Assembly (NCBI GenBank): GCA_031119555.1
Contig: JAVHXQ010000028.1
Span: 1-46,032 of the forward strand
Source of the DNA: Candidatus Dactylopiibacterium sp.
GTDB lineage: Bacteria; Pseudomonadota; Gammaproteobacteria; Burkholderiales; Rhodocyclaceae
Reading direction: 5' to 3'
Length of the DNA stretch: 46,032 nucleotides
Shown: piece after piece, positions 36,601 through 43,788 of the stretch
Layout: the number at the start of each line of letters is the position of its first letter
Numbering within the stretch: position 1 is the stretch's first letter
Translations under genes and position numbers: made by a program
Notes under the pieces: generated by a model
Database searches by the model: none
Told to the model about the DNA's origin: nothing
What the model saw: only the letters and a program-made list of their open reading frames with translations

Positions 36601-36793
36601 GCGCCTCGACCTCGGTCGCGCTCGCGCCGGGCCACTGCGTGGTCACCACCATGACCTTGAAGGTGAAGGGCGGATCTTCGCTCTGTCCGAGCTGGCGATA
36701 GGAGAAGATGCCGATCAGCGTGCACACCAGCATCGCGAACAGGACGAGCTGCGGATGCCGCAGCCCCCACTCGGAAAGATTGAAGCCCTTCAT
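33650..36793 (-). CDS. RND-family multidrug efflux pump
   Basis: A 1047-residue AcrB/MmpL-superfamily pump. N-terminal anchor SEWGLRHPQLVLFAMLVCTLIGIFS-type helix, porter domain with GVSGPFFNDEFGD, the proton-relay helix LGLLVDDAIIAVEMM with adjacent Asp residues, and the paired C-terminal helices including FGFVAMLGTIALSGMIMRNSVILIDQ. Shorter-loop members of this type export hydrophobic or amphipathic drugs with a periplasmic adaptor and TolC. The start shares ATGA with the adaptor stop. No outer-membrane gene in this operon; tolC downstream is the likely partner. Confidence 0.93.
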   Translation of the reverse strand: MKGFNLSEWGLRHPQLVLFAMLVCTLIGIFSYRQLGQSEDPPFTFKVMVVTTQWPGASATEVEAQVTDKIETKLREMNEIETLRSYSRPGESQVIVIARDSLHSSAMPAIWYQVRKRIGDIRYTLPTGVSGPFFNDEFGDTFGNIFALTGDGLSYSELKRYAEAIRQELLSLPDVGKVTFFGEQQQRVYIEFSPLKLATLGINPQQLAAAVSEQNAKLAGGYFELRDERIYLRAAGEFASLDDVRAMPVRAGGRTFRLGDVADVRRGYVDPPAMQMRFMAREALGIGVSMRDGGDIIALGRHLDEATRRIEAQLPAGVALERVTDQPRAVRASVQDFVHSLAEAVVIVLAVSLLSLGLRTGIVVAISIPVVLAITFLFMHLFDIGLHKISLGALILALGLLVDDAIIAVEMMATKIEQGWDRARAGAFAYTSTAWPMLSGTLVTAAGFLPIATAASSTGEYTRSIFEVTVIALLVSWVAAVLFVPFIGYYLLPDHASRASAQPSRLRGWLARRAPRLAARLAPAPHAPDQAIYDSRFYMRFRRLVAACVAHRWSVIGVTLLAFAVSIWGFRFVPQQFFPDSVRPELLLDLRLQQGASQQAVLRSVERVEQWLRAQDGIENYVAYVGGGSPRFYLPLDQQLPQANFAQFVILARDAEAREDLRARLITLFDTDFPELRAALNRLETGPPVGFPVQYRVSGPDHARIQQIADEVATVMRGVPELANVQKDWDEASKVVRLHVDTEKARLAGLSREAVQQYLATALNATSVSELREGIETIAVQMRAERRELGLAWLSELVIPTGSGRGVSLAQIATLEYGFEPGIVWRRNQLPTVTVRANLYGGVQPAQIVASLTPRLEEIRRALPLGYHLETGGAVEESAKGGDSVAHGVPLFVLVVLTVLMLQLHSFSRMTMVVLTAPLGMIGVTLALIVFRQPFGFVAMLGTIALSGMIMRNSVILIDQIDQDERAGVARAEAIVEATVRRFRPIMLTAAAAILAMIPLSRSVFFGPMAVAIMGGLAVATLLTLLFLPALYAAWYRVGRAPKVKSA

Positions 36794-37887
36794 CGGCGCA
36801 CGTCCATCACGACCGGCGCGCCCTGTTCGACGGGCCGGACCTTCTCGCCCGCCACCAGCGCATGCGCCCCCACGCTGACCACGCGCTCGCCGGTGGCGAG
36901 CCCGCTCCCCACGATCACCTCGGCATCGCGCCAGGCGACCACCGTGATCGCCCGCGCGCTCACGCGCGCATCCTCGCCCACCACCCAGACCTGCGCGTGG
37001 TCGCCCTCGCCGCGCACCACCGCGCCCAGGGGCAGGGTCAGCCCGGCGGGTCTGGCGTCGGCGACGAAGCCGGCGCCGGCCGAAGCCCCCAGGCCCAGCG
37101 CCGCGTCGGCATCCTCGATGCGGATGCGCGCGGCATAGGTGCGCGTGGTGGCGTCGGCGCTCGCCGCGATCTCGCGCAGCACGCCCCGGTAGTTGCGCCC
37201 CGGCGCGCTCCATGCGCGCACCATGGCGGGCTGCCCCACCTGCAGCGTGCGCTCGCGCCCTTCGGGAATCCAGATCAGCACCTCGCGCTCGGCCGGATCG
37301 GCCAGGCGTGCCACCAGTTGTCCGGCCGCCACCACCTGCCCGACCTCCACCGGCAGGGCCGTGACCACGCCGTCGCGGTCCGCCGTGAGGCGCGTGTAGG
37401 CGAGCTGGTTGTCCGACACGCCATGCGATGCGCGCGCCTGCGCCACGCGGGCCTGGGCCGCCTCGAACTGGCTGCGCCGCGCGTCGAGCACGCTCGCACT
37501 CAGGAACTTCTTCTCGACCAGCGTCTGCGCGCGCTCATACTCGGCGCGCGCCAGCGCGAGGTCGGCCTGCGCCGCCGCCAGCTGGGCCGCCGCCGACTGG
37601 GCGGAAAGCGCCACGTCGGTCGGGTCCAGCCGCGCGAGCAGCTGCCCCTTGCGCACGCGGTCGCCCGGATTCACGCGCCGCTCGACGAGCTTGCCGCCCA
37701 CGCGGAAGGCCAGGTCGGCCTCGTAGCGCGAACGCACCTCGCCGGGGTAGAGCGTGGGGCCCGCCATGGCGCCGGCCCCCACCGTCACGACCACCGCCGG
37801 GCGCACGCGCTCCGCCTGCGGGGTTTCCTTGCCGCACGCGGCCAGCAGCAGCGCCACGCACAGGGGCGCACAGATACGGCTTCTCAT
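36790..37887 (-). CDS. RND efflux periplasmic adaptor (lipoprotein)
   Basis: A 365-residue HlyD/MFP-family adaptor. Signal peptide with lipobox LLLAAC (Cys18), so probably anchored in the membrane. Barrel-sandwich parts (GEVRSRYEADLAFRVGGKL, VNPGDRVRKGQLLARLDPTD) flank a helical hairpin (QSAAAQLAAAQADLALARAEYERAQ), then LTADRDGVVTALPVEVGQVV and a C-terminal beta domain. It links the pump to TolC. ATGA overlaps at both ends with tetR and the pump, giving a tight regulator-adaptor-pump operon. Confidence 0.92.
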   Translation of the reverse strand: MRSRICAPLCVALLLAACGKETPQAERVRPAVVVTVGAGAMAGPTLYPGEVRSRYEADLAFRVGGKLVERRVNPGDRVRKGQLLARLDPTDVALSAQSAAAQLAAAQADLALARAEYERAQTLVEKKFLSASVLDARRSQFEAAQARVAQARASHGVSDNQLAYTRLTADRDGVVTALPVEVGQVVAAGQLVARLADPAEREVLIWIPEGRERTLQVGQPAMVRAWSAPGRNYRGVLREIAASADATTRTYAARIRIEDADAALGLGASAGAGFVADARPAGLTLPLGAVVRGEGDHAQVWVVGEDARVSARAITVVAWRDAEVIVGSGLATGERVVSVGAHALVAGEKVRPVEQGAPVVMDVRR

Positions 37888-38552
37888 CCTTGCTTCTCCG
37901 GCGCGCACGACAGGCCGCGCATGAACATGTCCACATGGGTCCGGCAATAGGTTTCCGGGTCGAAACAGGCCTCTTCCCACACCCCCGGCAGGCGCCGCCA
38001 GTTGCCTGCGTACAGCAGGGGCGCGAGGGCCAGCTGACACAGCACGCCCACGTCGGCCGCACGAAAGCACCCCTCGCGCAGCCCGCGCGCATAGACCGCC
38101 CCGAACAGGGCATGGACGCGGCGCGTCACATGCTCGTGGTAATACGCCGCCACCTCGGGGAAGTTGCCCGCTTCGGCGTCCACGAGGCGCGGAATGGCCG
38201 ACAGCAGGGGGTCCAGCAGGACGCGCTGGGTGCCCTCGAACAGCTCGCGCATGAGGCGGTCGGCCGGCGCGTCGTCGCGCAGCAACGCTTCGCCAGCATC
38301 CAGATGCGGCAGCACGGCGGCCTCGATCACGGCGCGGAAAAGGGCTTCCTTGCTCTCGTAATAGAGGAACACCGTGCCTTTCGAGACGCCCGCGCCCCGC
38401 GCGATGTCTTCCATGCGCGCGGCCGCGTAGCCATGCACCGAGAAGACCTCCAGCGCGGCCGCGAGCAGCTCGGCCGGGCGGGCGTCCTTGCGACGGCGTC
38501 GGGGCTGGGCGGGCGTAAGGGAAGCGGCGGACGCGGGAGGTGTCACGGGCAT
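37884..38552 (-). CDS. TetR-family transcriptional repressor
   Basis: A 222-residue regulator. After a basic N-terminal tail (PRRRRKDARP) comes the HTH, ARMEDIARGAGVSKGTVFLYYESKEALF (about 46-72), and a helical ligand domain. It probably represses its own operon with the adaptor and pump: a palindrome overlaps the operon promoter (38584-38601). The ATG at 38552 avoids translating through that promoter, which lies further upstream in the same frame. Inducer unknown. Confidence 0.9.
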   Translation of the reverse strand: MPVTPPASAASLTPAQPRRRRKDARPAELLAAALEVFSVHGYAAARMEDIARGAGVSKGTVFLYYESKEALFRAVIEAAVLPHLDAGEALLRDDAPADRLMRELFEGTQRVLLDPLLSAIPRLVDAEAGNFPEVAAYYHEHVTRRVHALFGAVYARGLREGCFRAADVGVLCQLALAPLLYAGNWRRLPGVWEEACFDPETYCRTHVDMFMRGLSCAPEKQG

Positions 38553-38583
38553 GTGCGGCAGGGCTGCGAGGGGAGATTCAGAA

Positions 38584-38601
38584 AATGACCAACGGGTCAT
38601 T
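38584..38601 (-). promoter_or_regulatory. Predicted TetR-type operator
   Basis: Perfect inverted repeat AATGACC / GGTCATT with a 4-base spacer, 18 bp in all, about 30 bases upstream of the tetR start. It overlaps the -10 box of the predicted promoter, the usual position for an autorepressor. Binding by the adjacent TetR is inferred. Confidence 0.75.
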
Positions 38602-38627
38602 ATTGGCGAACTGTCACGATTTGACAA
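38599..38627 (-). promoter_or_regulatory. Predicted promoter of the tetR-adaptor-pump operon
   Basis: Reading leftward: -35 TTGTCA (38622-38627), 17-base spacer, -10 AATAAT (38599-38604), overlapped by the operator. The -35 also overlaps, on the other strand, an exact TTGACA (38621-38626) within the palindrome TGACA-AA-TGTCA, so regulation may be shared with feo. Confidence 0.65.
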
Positions 38628-38674
38628 ATGTCATCTGCTACCGGGTTATTTGAAGGATGGCGGCCCGCCCCAGC

Positions 38675-38703
38675 TTTCCAAAAATGGCAGTGAGAAGTAT
38701 TCT
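38675..38703 (+). promoter_or_regulatory. Candidate feo promoter
   Basis: TTTCCA (38675-38680) and TATTCT (38698-38703) with 17 bases between, each matching four of six consensus positions. The -10 lies inside the Fur-box-like site. TTGACA at 38621 is a second possible -35, but its -10 partner is poor. Confidence 0.4.
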
Positions 38704-38705
38704 CA
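38691..38705 (+). promoter_or_regulatory. Fur-box-like site upstream of feoA
   Basis: TGAGAAGTATTCTCA is a perfect 6-bp inverted repeat around three bases and matches the Fur 7-1-7 variant TGAGAATNATTCTCA at all but one specified position. It lies 29 bases upstream of the feoA ATG and overlaps a candidate -10 box. Iron-dependent repression by Fur fits the function of the operon. Confidence 0.7.
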
Positions 38706-38734
38706 ACCGCAGCCTATTCCTTTCCTGAACATCC

Positions 38735-38977
38735 ATGAACCTCTCGCAATTGACGCCCGGCGCGCATGCCACGGTGACCCGGATCAGTGAGCTTTCCTCC
38801 GAAGATGTCGTTGCCCATCGCCTGCGCGATCTGGGCTTCGTTGCCGGCGAGCCCGTGAGCCTCGTCGCCCTCGGCCCCTTCGGCTCGGACCCGCTGCTCG
38901 TGCAGGTGGGTTACACGCGGTTCGCGCTGCGCCGCTCGGAAGCCGCGCGCGTCGAAGTCCAACCCGGGAAAGCCTGA
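38735..38977 (+). CDS. feoA: Ferrous iron transport protein A
   Basis: An 80-residue SH3-like FeoA domain: MNLSQLTPGAHATVTRI, then HRLRDLGFVAGEPVSLVALGPFGSDPLLVQVGYTRFALRRSEA, which covers the family. A small cytoplasmic partner of FeoB. First gene of the feo operon, three bases before feoB. The ribosome binding site is weak. Confidence 0.93.
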   Translation: MNLSQLTPGAHATVTRISELSSEDVVAHRLRDLGFVAGEPVSLVALGPFGSDPLLVQVGYTRFALRRSEAARVEVQPGKA

Positions 38978-38980
38978 GCC

Positions 38981-40837
38981 ATGGACAGCACCCACGTCTC
39001 CGCCACGCCGCTCTCGCTGGCGCTCGTCGGCAACCCCAACTGCGGCAAGACCGCCCTCTTCAACCGCCTGACCGGCGCGCGCCAGAAGGTCGCCAACTAC
39101 GCCGGGGCCACCGTGGAGCGCAAGGAGGGCTTCTTCGTGCTGCCGTCCGGCCGCCATGTGCGCGTGCTCGACCTGCCGGGCGCCTACAGCCTTTCGGCGA
39201 CCAGCCCCGACGAGGCCGTCACGCGCGACGTCTGTCTCGGCCAGCATCCCGACGAGCAGCGCCCCGACCTGCTGCTGTGCGTGGCCGACGCCACCAATCT
39301 GCGGCTGCACCTGCGCTTCGTGCTCGAGCTGCGGCGTCTGGGACGCCCCATGGTGCTGGCGCTGAACATGGCCGACGCCGCCGAGCGTCGCGGCATCCGC
39401 ATCGATGCCAAGGCGCTGGAACAGGAACTGGGCTTCCCGGTCATCGAAACCATCGCCGTCAGGAAGCACGGCACGGCCGCCCTGCTCGCCGCGCTCGACG
39501 GCCGCCTGCCCGGCCCCGCCGAGCCCTTGCCCGAAGGCACCGACCTGCACGCCGAGACGCGCCGCCTGCTCGCCGCCGCCGTCTCGATGCCCAGCCCGAC
39601 GAACCCCACCGACGCGGCCATCGACCGCTGGGTGCTGCACCCCGTGCTGGGTCTGGCGATCCTGGCGGCGGTGATGCTGGTGGTCTTCCAGTCCGTGTAT
39701 GCCTGGGCCGGGCCGTTCTCCGACGGCATCGAGGCCGGCGTGGGCGCGCTCGGCGAGTGGATCAGCAGCACGCTGCCCGAGGGCATGCTCAGCAGCCTGC
39801 TCGTCGATGGCGTGATCGCCGGCGTGGGCGGCGTGCTGGTGTTCCTGCCGCAGATCCTGATCCTCTTCTTCTTCATCCTGCTGCTCGAAGAATCGGGCTA
39901 CCTGCCGCGCGCAGCCTTCCTGCTCGACCGCTTCATGGTGGGCGCGGGCCTGTCGGGGCGGGCCTTCATCCCCATGCTGTCGTCGTTCGCCTGCGCGATC
40001 CCCGGCATCATGGCCACCCGCAGCATTCCCAATCCGCGCGACCGTTTCCTGACCATCCTCGTCGCGCCGATGATGACCTGCTCGGCGCGCCTGCCCGTGT
40101 ATGCGCTGCTGATCGGCGCCTTCATTCCCGACCGCATGGTCGGCGGCATCTTCAACCTCCAGGGCCTGACGCTGTTCGGCCTCTACATGGCCGGCATCCT
40201 GGGCGCGCTGGTCGTGGCCTGGGTCGCGCGCCTGATGGGCAAGCGCGCCTCCGACGAACAGGCGCTGATGCTGGAGATCCCGGCCTGGCGTCTGCCCAAC
40301 GCGAAGGACGTCCTGCTGGGGCTGAAGGAACGCGGCATGATCTTCCTGCGCCGCGCGGGCACGCTGATCCTCGCGATCTCCATCGTGCTGTGGGTGCTGT
40401 CCACCTTCCCGACGCCGCCCGAAGACTGGGCCCGCCCGGCCATCGAATACAGCTTCGCGGGCAGGATCGGCCACGCGCTGGCCTTCTTCTTCGAGCCCAT
40501 CGGCTTCAACTGGCAGATCTGCGTGGCCCTGATCCCGGGCCTCGCGGCACGCGAAGTGGCCGTCGCGGGCCTCGCCTCGGTGTATGCCATCGCGGGCGCG
40601 GACGAAGCCAACACGGAACAAATCCTCGCCACGGCACTCCACAACGAATGGACGCTGGCCACCGCGTTCTCGCTGCTGGCCTGGTACGTGTTCGCACCGC
40701 AGTGCATGGCCACGCTGGCCGTGGTGCGCCGTGAAACGTCCTCGTGGCGCGCCACCGCGATCTGGGCCGGTCTGCTGACCGCTCTCGCGTATGGCGCGGC
40801 GTTCCTGACGTATCACCTCACGGCCGCCCTGACATGA
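38981..40837 (+). CDS. feoB: Ferrous iron transport protein B (short form)
   Basis: A 618-residue Fe(II) transporter. The N-terminal G domain has GNPNCGKT (17-24), DLPG (64-67) and NMAD (129-132); the gate helices include CSARLPVY and PGLAAREVAVAGLASVYAI. Only ~45 residues lie between the end of the G domain (~173) and the first membrane segment (~219), so the helical GDI domain of long FeoB proteins is reduced or absent. E. coli FeoB is ~770 residues. Inner membrane; energised with or regulated by GTP. Confidence 0.95.
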   Translation: MDSTHVSATPLSLALVGNPNCGKTALFNRLTGARQKVANYAGATVERKEGFFVLPSGRHVRVLDLPGAYSLSATSPDEAVTRDVCLGQHPDEQRPDLLLCVADATNLRLHLRFVLELRRLGRPMVLALNMADAAERRGIRIDAKALEQELGFPVIETIAVRKHGTAALLAALDGRLPGPAEPLPEGTDLHAETRRLLAAAVSMPSPTNPTDAAIDRWVLHPVLGLAILAAVMLVVFQSVYAWAGPFSDGIEAGVGALGEWISSTLPEGMLSSLLVDGVIAGVGGVLVFLPQILILFFFILLLEESGYLPRAAFLLDRFMVGAGLSGRAFIPMLSSFACAIPGIMATRSIPNPRDRFLTILVAPMMTCSARLPVYALLIGAFIPDRMVGGIFNLQGLTLFGLYMAGILGALVVAWVARLMGKRASDEQALMLEIPAWRLPNAKDVLLGLKERGMIFLRRAGTLILAISIVLWVLSTFPTPPEDWARPAIEYSFAGRIGHALAFFFEPIGFNWQICVALIPGLAAREVAVAGLASVYAIAGADEANTEQILATALHNEWTLATAFSLLAWYVFAPQCMATLAVVRRETSSWRATAIWAGLLTALAYGAAFLTYHLTAALT

Positions 40838-41085
40838 ACCTCTATGCCCTGCTCGAACCCGCCATCGTGACGCTGCTCGTCGTCTTCGGCCTGTGGCTCT
40901 CGCTGCGCAAGGTGGCGCCCCGGCTCTCGATGCGTCTGGGTGAGGCCAGCCGCAAGGCGGGCCTCGCGCCGGCGATCGCGAATCGCGTGTTCGGCCCGCC
41001 GCCCGCGCGCAACAGTGCGTGCGGCACCTGCTGCGGCTGCGACAAGGGCGGTTCGCAGAGCAAACCCATGATCCACCGGCACTGA
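40834..41085 (+). CDS. Small Cys-rich membrane protein of the feo operon
   Basis: An 83-residue protein with one membrane helix (about 8-25, EPAIVTLLVVFGLWLSL) and a C-terminal cysteine cluster, NSACGTCCGCDKGG. It overlaps feoB by 4 bases (ATGA). It resembles FeoB-associated Cys-rich proteins and a DUF6587-type family, recalled from memory. It may fill the role of FeoC or handle iron at the FeoB exit; function unproven. Confidence 0.75.
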   Translation: MNLYALLEPAIVTLLVVFGLWLSLRKVAPRLSMRLGEASRKAGLAPAIANRVFGPPPARNSACGTCCGCDKGGSQSKPMIHRH

Positions 41086-41109
41086 GCCGTCCGCCGGGCC
41101 TGAATGTGC

Positions 41110-41144
41110 AAAGCCCGCGTCCTCTCACGAGGCGCGGGCTTTTT
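41110..41144 (+). terminator. Rho-independent terminator of the feo operon
   Basis: AAAGCCCGCG (41110-41119), bulged T, CCTC / GAGG with loop TCAC, then CGCGGGCTTT (41133-41142), followed by a T run. A long stem with one bulge. It lies between the converging feo operon and gloA. On the minus strand the T run is short, so it acts mainly rightward. Confidence 0.88.
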
Positions 41145-41166
41145 CGTGGCCGGGCGGCCAACGGGA

Positions 41167-41553
41167 TCAGGTGCCCTGCTCGATCAGCTCGATCTTGTAG
41201 CCATCCGGGTCCTGCACGAAGGCGATCACGGTGGTGCCGTGCTTCATGGGGCCGGCTTCACGCGTCACCACGCCGCCGCGCGCCTTGATCTGGGCACAGG
41301 CCGCGTAGGCATCGGGCACGCCCAGCGCGATGTGGCCGAAGGCGGTTCCATGCTCGTAGGCTTCGACGCCGTAGTTGTAGGTCAGCTCGACCACGGCGCC
41401 GTCCTCTTCGCCGCCGTAGCCGATGAACACGTTCGTGAAGCGGCCTTCGGGGTGATCGGAATGCCGGATGACGTTCATGCCGAGCACTTCGGTATAGAAC
41501 CGGATGGAACGTTCCAGGTTGCCGACCCGGATCATGGTATGCAGGATGCGCAT
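41167..41553 (-). CDS. gloA: Lactoylglutathione lyase (glyoxalase I)
   Basis: A 128-residue VOC-fold enzyme that isomerises the methylglyoxal-glutathione hemithioacetal. Metal ligands are His5, Glu56, His74 and Glu122 in the expected places. AAGGAG lies six bases before the ATG at 41553. It is the last gene of the glyQ-to-gloA stretch. Confidence 0.95.
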   Translation of the reverse strand: MRILHTMIRVGNLERSIRFYTEVLGMNVIRHSDHPEGRFTNVFIGYGGEEDGAVVELTYNYGVEAYEHGTAFGHIALGVPDAYAACAQIKARGGVVTREAGPMKHGTTVIAFVQDPDGYKIELIEQGT

Positions 41554-41579
41554 GGAGTTCTCCTTGAGTGGATGGGGGA

Positions 41580-42329
41580 TCATTCGGAAGCCTGCAGCGG
41601 CGGGATGACACGATGCGCGTGGCGCAGCGCCGCGCGCGGGGCCTCGAAACCGGGCATCAGCGCGTCCACGAGCTGCCAGAAACGCGCCGAATGGTTCATC
41701 TCGACGAGGTGCGCCACTTCGTGCGCCACCACGTAGTCGATCTGTTCGCGCGGCAGGTGGATGAGCCGCCAGTTGAGCCGGATGCCGGACAGGCTGGAGC
41801 AGCTTCCCCAGCGCGTGCGCGCATTCGACAGGTGCAGCGCGGGGCGGCGCACGCGCGGCACGATGAGGGCCAGGCGATGCACGTATTCGTCCACACGGCC
41901 CGCGAAATAGGCCAGCGCGTAATCCTGCAGGGCGCGCAGCAGCACGCGCGGCGCGTCGGCCTCGCGGCGCAACTGGAGCTGGAGTTCGCGGCTGTCGAAA
42001 CCCTCGACCCAGCGCGCGCGGTTGGTGCCCGCGCGCCACACCACGCGACAGGGCCGCCCGAACACCGGCAGGGTCATGCCGTCCGTCACGCGGGCCGTCG
42101 TCGCTGCGGCGCGCTGGCGCCATTCGCCGAGTTTCTCGAGTATCCACCCGGCACGCGCGCGCATGAAGGCTTCGGCCTCACCCAGCGGCGTGTGCTGCGG
42201 CAGGCTCACGGTGAGCCCGCGCCGGTCCACGCGCAGGCCCAGCGTGCGGCGCGCGCTGCGGCGCAGTTCGAAAGCCACCTCCTGCCCCTGCAGCACGATG
42301 CGGCGCGCCTCGGCGGCGGGCGTGGCCAT
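41580..42329 (-). CDS. YgjP-type (M48/SprT-like) metallopeptidase
   Basis: A 249-residue protein of the YgjP / DUF45 group: N-terminal beta-rich part ([22 protein letters not shown]), [17 protein letters not shown] and the zinc motif HEVAH (203-207) with a further His213 in NHSARFW. Probable zinc protease of unknown substrate, cytoplasmic. It lies two bases after the plsC stop. Confidence 0.9.
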   Translation of the reverse strand: MATPAAEARRIVLQGQEVAFELRRSARRTLGLRVDRRGLTVSLPQHTPLGEAEAFMRARAGWILEKLGEWRQRAAATTARVTDGMTLPVFGRPCRVVWRAGTNRARWVEGFDSRELQLQLRREADAPRVLLRALQDYALAYFAGRVDEYVHRLALIVPRVRRPALHLSNARTRWGSCSSLSGIRLNWRLIHLPREQIDYVVAHEVAHLVEMNHSARFWQLVDALMPGFEAPRAALRHAHRVIPPLQASE

Positions 42330-42331
42330 GG

Positions 42332-43096
42332 TCAGGCTCCGCGCTCCAGCGCGACCGGCCGTGCGCCGGCGCGGGCGTAGTGCTGCGGAAAGCGGCGCCG
42401 CATCTCGCCTTCTATCCAGGCTTCGACCTCGGCATTCACGGCCTCGGCGCTGCGCCCGGCGGTGGCAATCGGCGGCCCGATGCTCACGAGGATCTCGCCG
42501 GGGCGCTTGATGAAGGCATTGCGGCGCCAGAACTCACCGGCGTTATGGGCGATCGGCACCGCGCAGGCGCCCGCCTCCACGGCCAGCGTGGCGCCGCCGA
42601 TCTTGTAGCGGCGCTGCTCGCCGATGGCCGTGCGCGTGCCCTCGGGAAAGATCACCACCGAATACCCCTCGCCCATGAGCCGGCACCCCTGCTCGGTGAC
42701 CTGGCGCAGCGCGTCCTTGCCGGCGGCGCGGTCGATCGTGATGATGGGCATCTTCGCCATGCCCCAGCCAAAGAACGGAATGCGCAGCAGCTCGCGCTTG
42801 GCGACGTAGGCGGCGGGCGGCAGGAACTCGGCCAGCGCCAGCGTCTCCCACGCCGACTGGTGCTTGACCAGATACACGGCGGGCGCGGCGGGCAGGTTTT
42901 CCAGCCCGATCACGCGGTAGTGGATGCCGAGGATGCGCTGGAAGGCGCGCAGGACGTGGCGGCTGTTCCAGCCGGTGACGAAATCGTAGCGCTGCCGCAG
43001 GCTCATCCAGGAGGTCAGGGCCACGAAGCCCGTGAAGGGCAGGAAAACGCACAGCATGTAGAACGCGAACAGCAGGGAGCGCAGCAGGTTGAGCAT
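42332..43096 (-). CDS. plsC: 1-acyl-sn-glycerol-3-phosphate acyltransferase
   Basis: A 254-residue LPLAT-family acyltransferase that makes phosphatidic acid. N-terminal membrane helix, KHQSAWET (78-85) in which the usual HX4D catalytic pair is HX4E (His79, Glu84), and FPEGTR (150-155). The ATG at 43096 is used; a TTG at 43105, adjacent to the gmhB stop, is the alternative. Confidence 0.9.
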   Translation of the reverse strand: MLNLLRSLLFAFYMLCVFLPFTGFVALTSWMSLRQRYDFVTGWNSRHVLRAFQRILGIHYRVIGLENLPAAPAVYLVKHQSAWETLALAEFLPPAAYVAKRELLRIPFFGWGMAKMPIITIDRAAGKDALRQVTEQGCRLMGEGYSVVIFPEGTRTAIGEQRRYKIGGATLAVEAGACAVPIAHNAGEFWRRNAFIKRPGEILVSIGPPIATAGRSAEAVNAEVEAWIEGEMRRRFPQHYARAGARPVALERGA

Positions 43097-43105
43097 GAAA
43101 GGCAA

Positions 43106-43654
43106 TCAGGCGGTCGTTTTCAGACCCAGCAGGTGATGGGCCACGGCGGCCAGGTCGGGGAACACGCGCGTGCCTTCGGGCAGATCCGCTTCGGCGGCGG
43201 TCTGCTCGCCCTTGCCGGTGAGCACCAGGAAAGGCGCGCAGCCCAGCGCCGCGCTCGCCACGAGGTCGCGCCGGCTGTCGCCCACGGCGGGCACGCCGGT
43301 GAGATCGACATTGAAGCGCTGGGCGATCTCGCGGAACATGCCCGGCTGCGGCTTGCGGCATTCGCAGGTGGAGTCGGCCGCGTGCGGGCAGAAGAAGATC
43401 GCGTCGATGCGTCCGCCCACGGCGGCGATGGCCTTGATCATCTTCTCGTGGATCGCGTTGAGCGTGTCCATGTCGAAGAGCCCGCGCCCGACGCCGCTCT
43501 GGTTGGTGGCGACGACCACCCGGTAGCCGGCCTCGGAGAGACGGCCGATGGCTTCCAGGCTGCCCGGAATGGGCTTCCATTCCTCGGGCGACTTGATGAA
43601 CTGCGCGGAATCGTGATTGATGACGCCGTCGCGGTCGAGAATGATGAGTTTCAT
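43106..43654 (-). CDS. gmhB: D-glycero-beta-D-manno-heptose-1,7-bisphosphate 7-phosphatase
   Basis: A 182-residue HAD phosphatase of the ADP-heptose pathway. DRDGVIN (7-13, nucleophile Asp7 and Asp9), ATNQSG (49-54), the zinc loop CPHAADSTCEC (Cys89, His91, Cys97, Cys99) and VGDSRRDL. ATG at 43654 with GGAG seven bases upstream. It supplies heptose for WaaC, encoded elsewhere in the window. Confidence 0.94.
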   Translation of the reverse strand: MKLIILDRDGVINHDSAQFIKSPEEWKPIPGSLEAIGRLSEAGYRVVVATNQSGVGRGLFDMDTLNAIHEKMIKAIAAVGGRIDAIFFCPHAADSTCECRKPQPGMFREIAQRFNVDLTGVPAVGDSRRDLVASAALGCAPFLVLTGKGEQTAAEADLPEGTRVFPDLAAVAHHLLGLKTTA

Positions 43655-43673
43655 GCCAGTCTCCGGGAGGAGG

Positions 43674-43696
43674 AAATAACCCGGGCGGCGCCCGGG
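43674..43696 (-). terminator. Terminator-like hairpin between glyS and gmhB
   Basis: Reading leftward, CCCGGGC / GCCCGGG pair over a 3-base loop and are followed by TTATTT, about 20 bases before the gmhB start. It may end part of the glyQS transcript. The rest of the 134-base gap (43655-43788) shows no clear promoter for gmhB, so it could instead be an attenuator. Confidence 0.6.
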
Positions 43697-43788
43697 GCGC
43701 GCCGGCACGCCGGCCGGCGCCAGGATGGCGGACACGGGGTGGGCGCGCCAGCCGCCCCGCTCACCCGTTTGCGCATGCCTTCACGCCC

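Noticed and set aside
33614-37138. Very long open frame on the plus strand opposite the RND pump
   Set aside because: High third-position GC keeps antisense frames open; it is rich in Arg, His and Ala, has no recognisable domain, and lies opposite a clear RND gene.
38714-41161. 815-codon open frame on the minus strand opposite feoA-feoB
   Set aside because: Shadow of feoB; low-complexity Arg/Gln/Asp-rich sequence with no family features.
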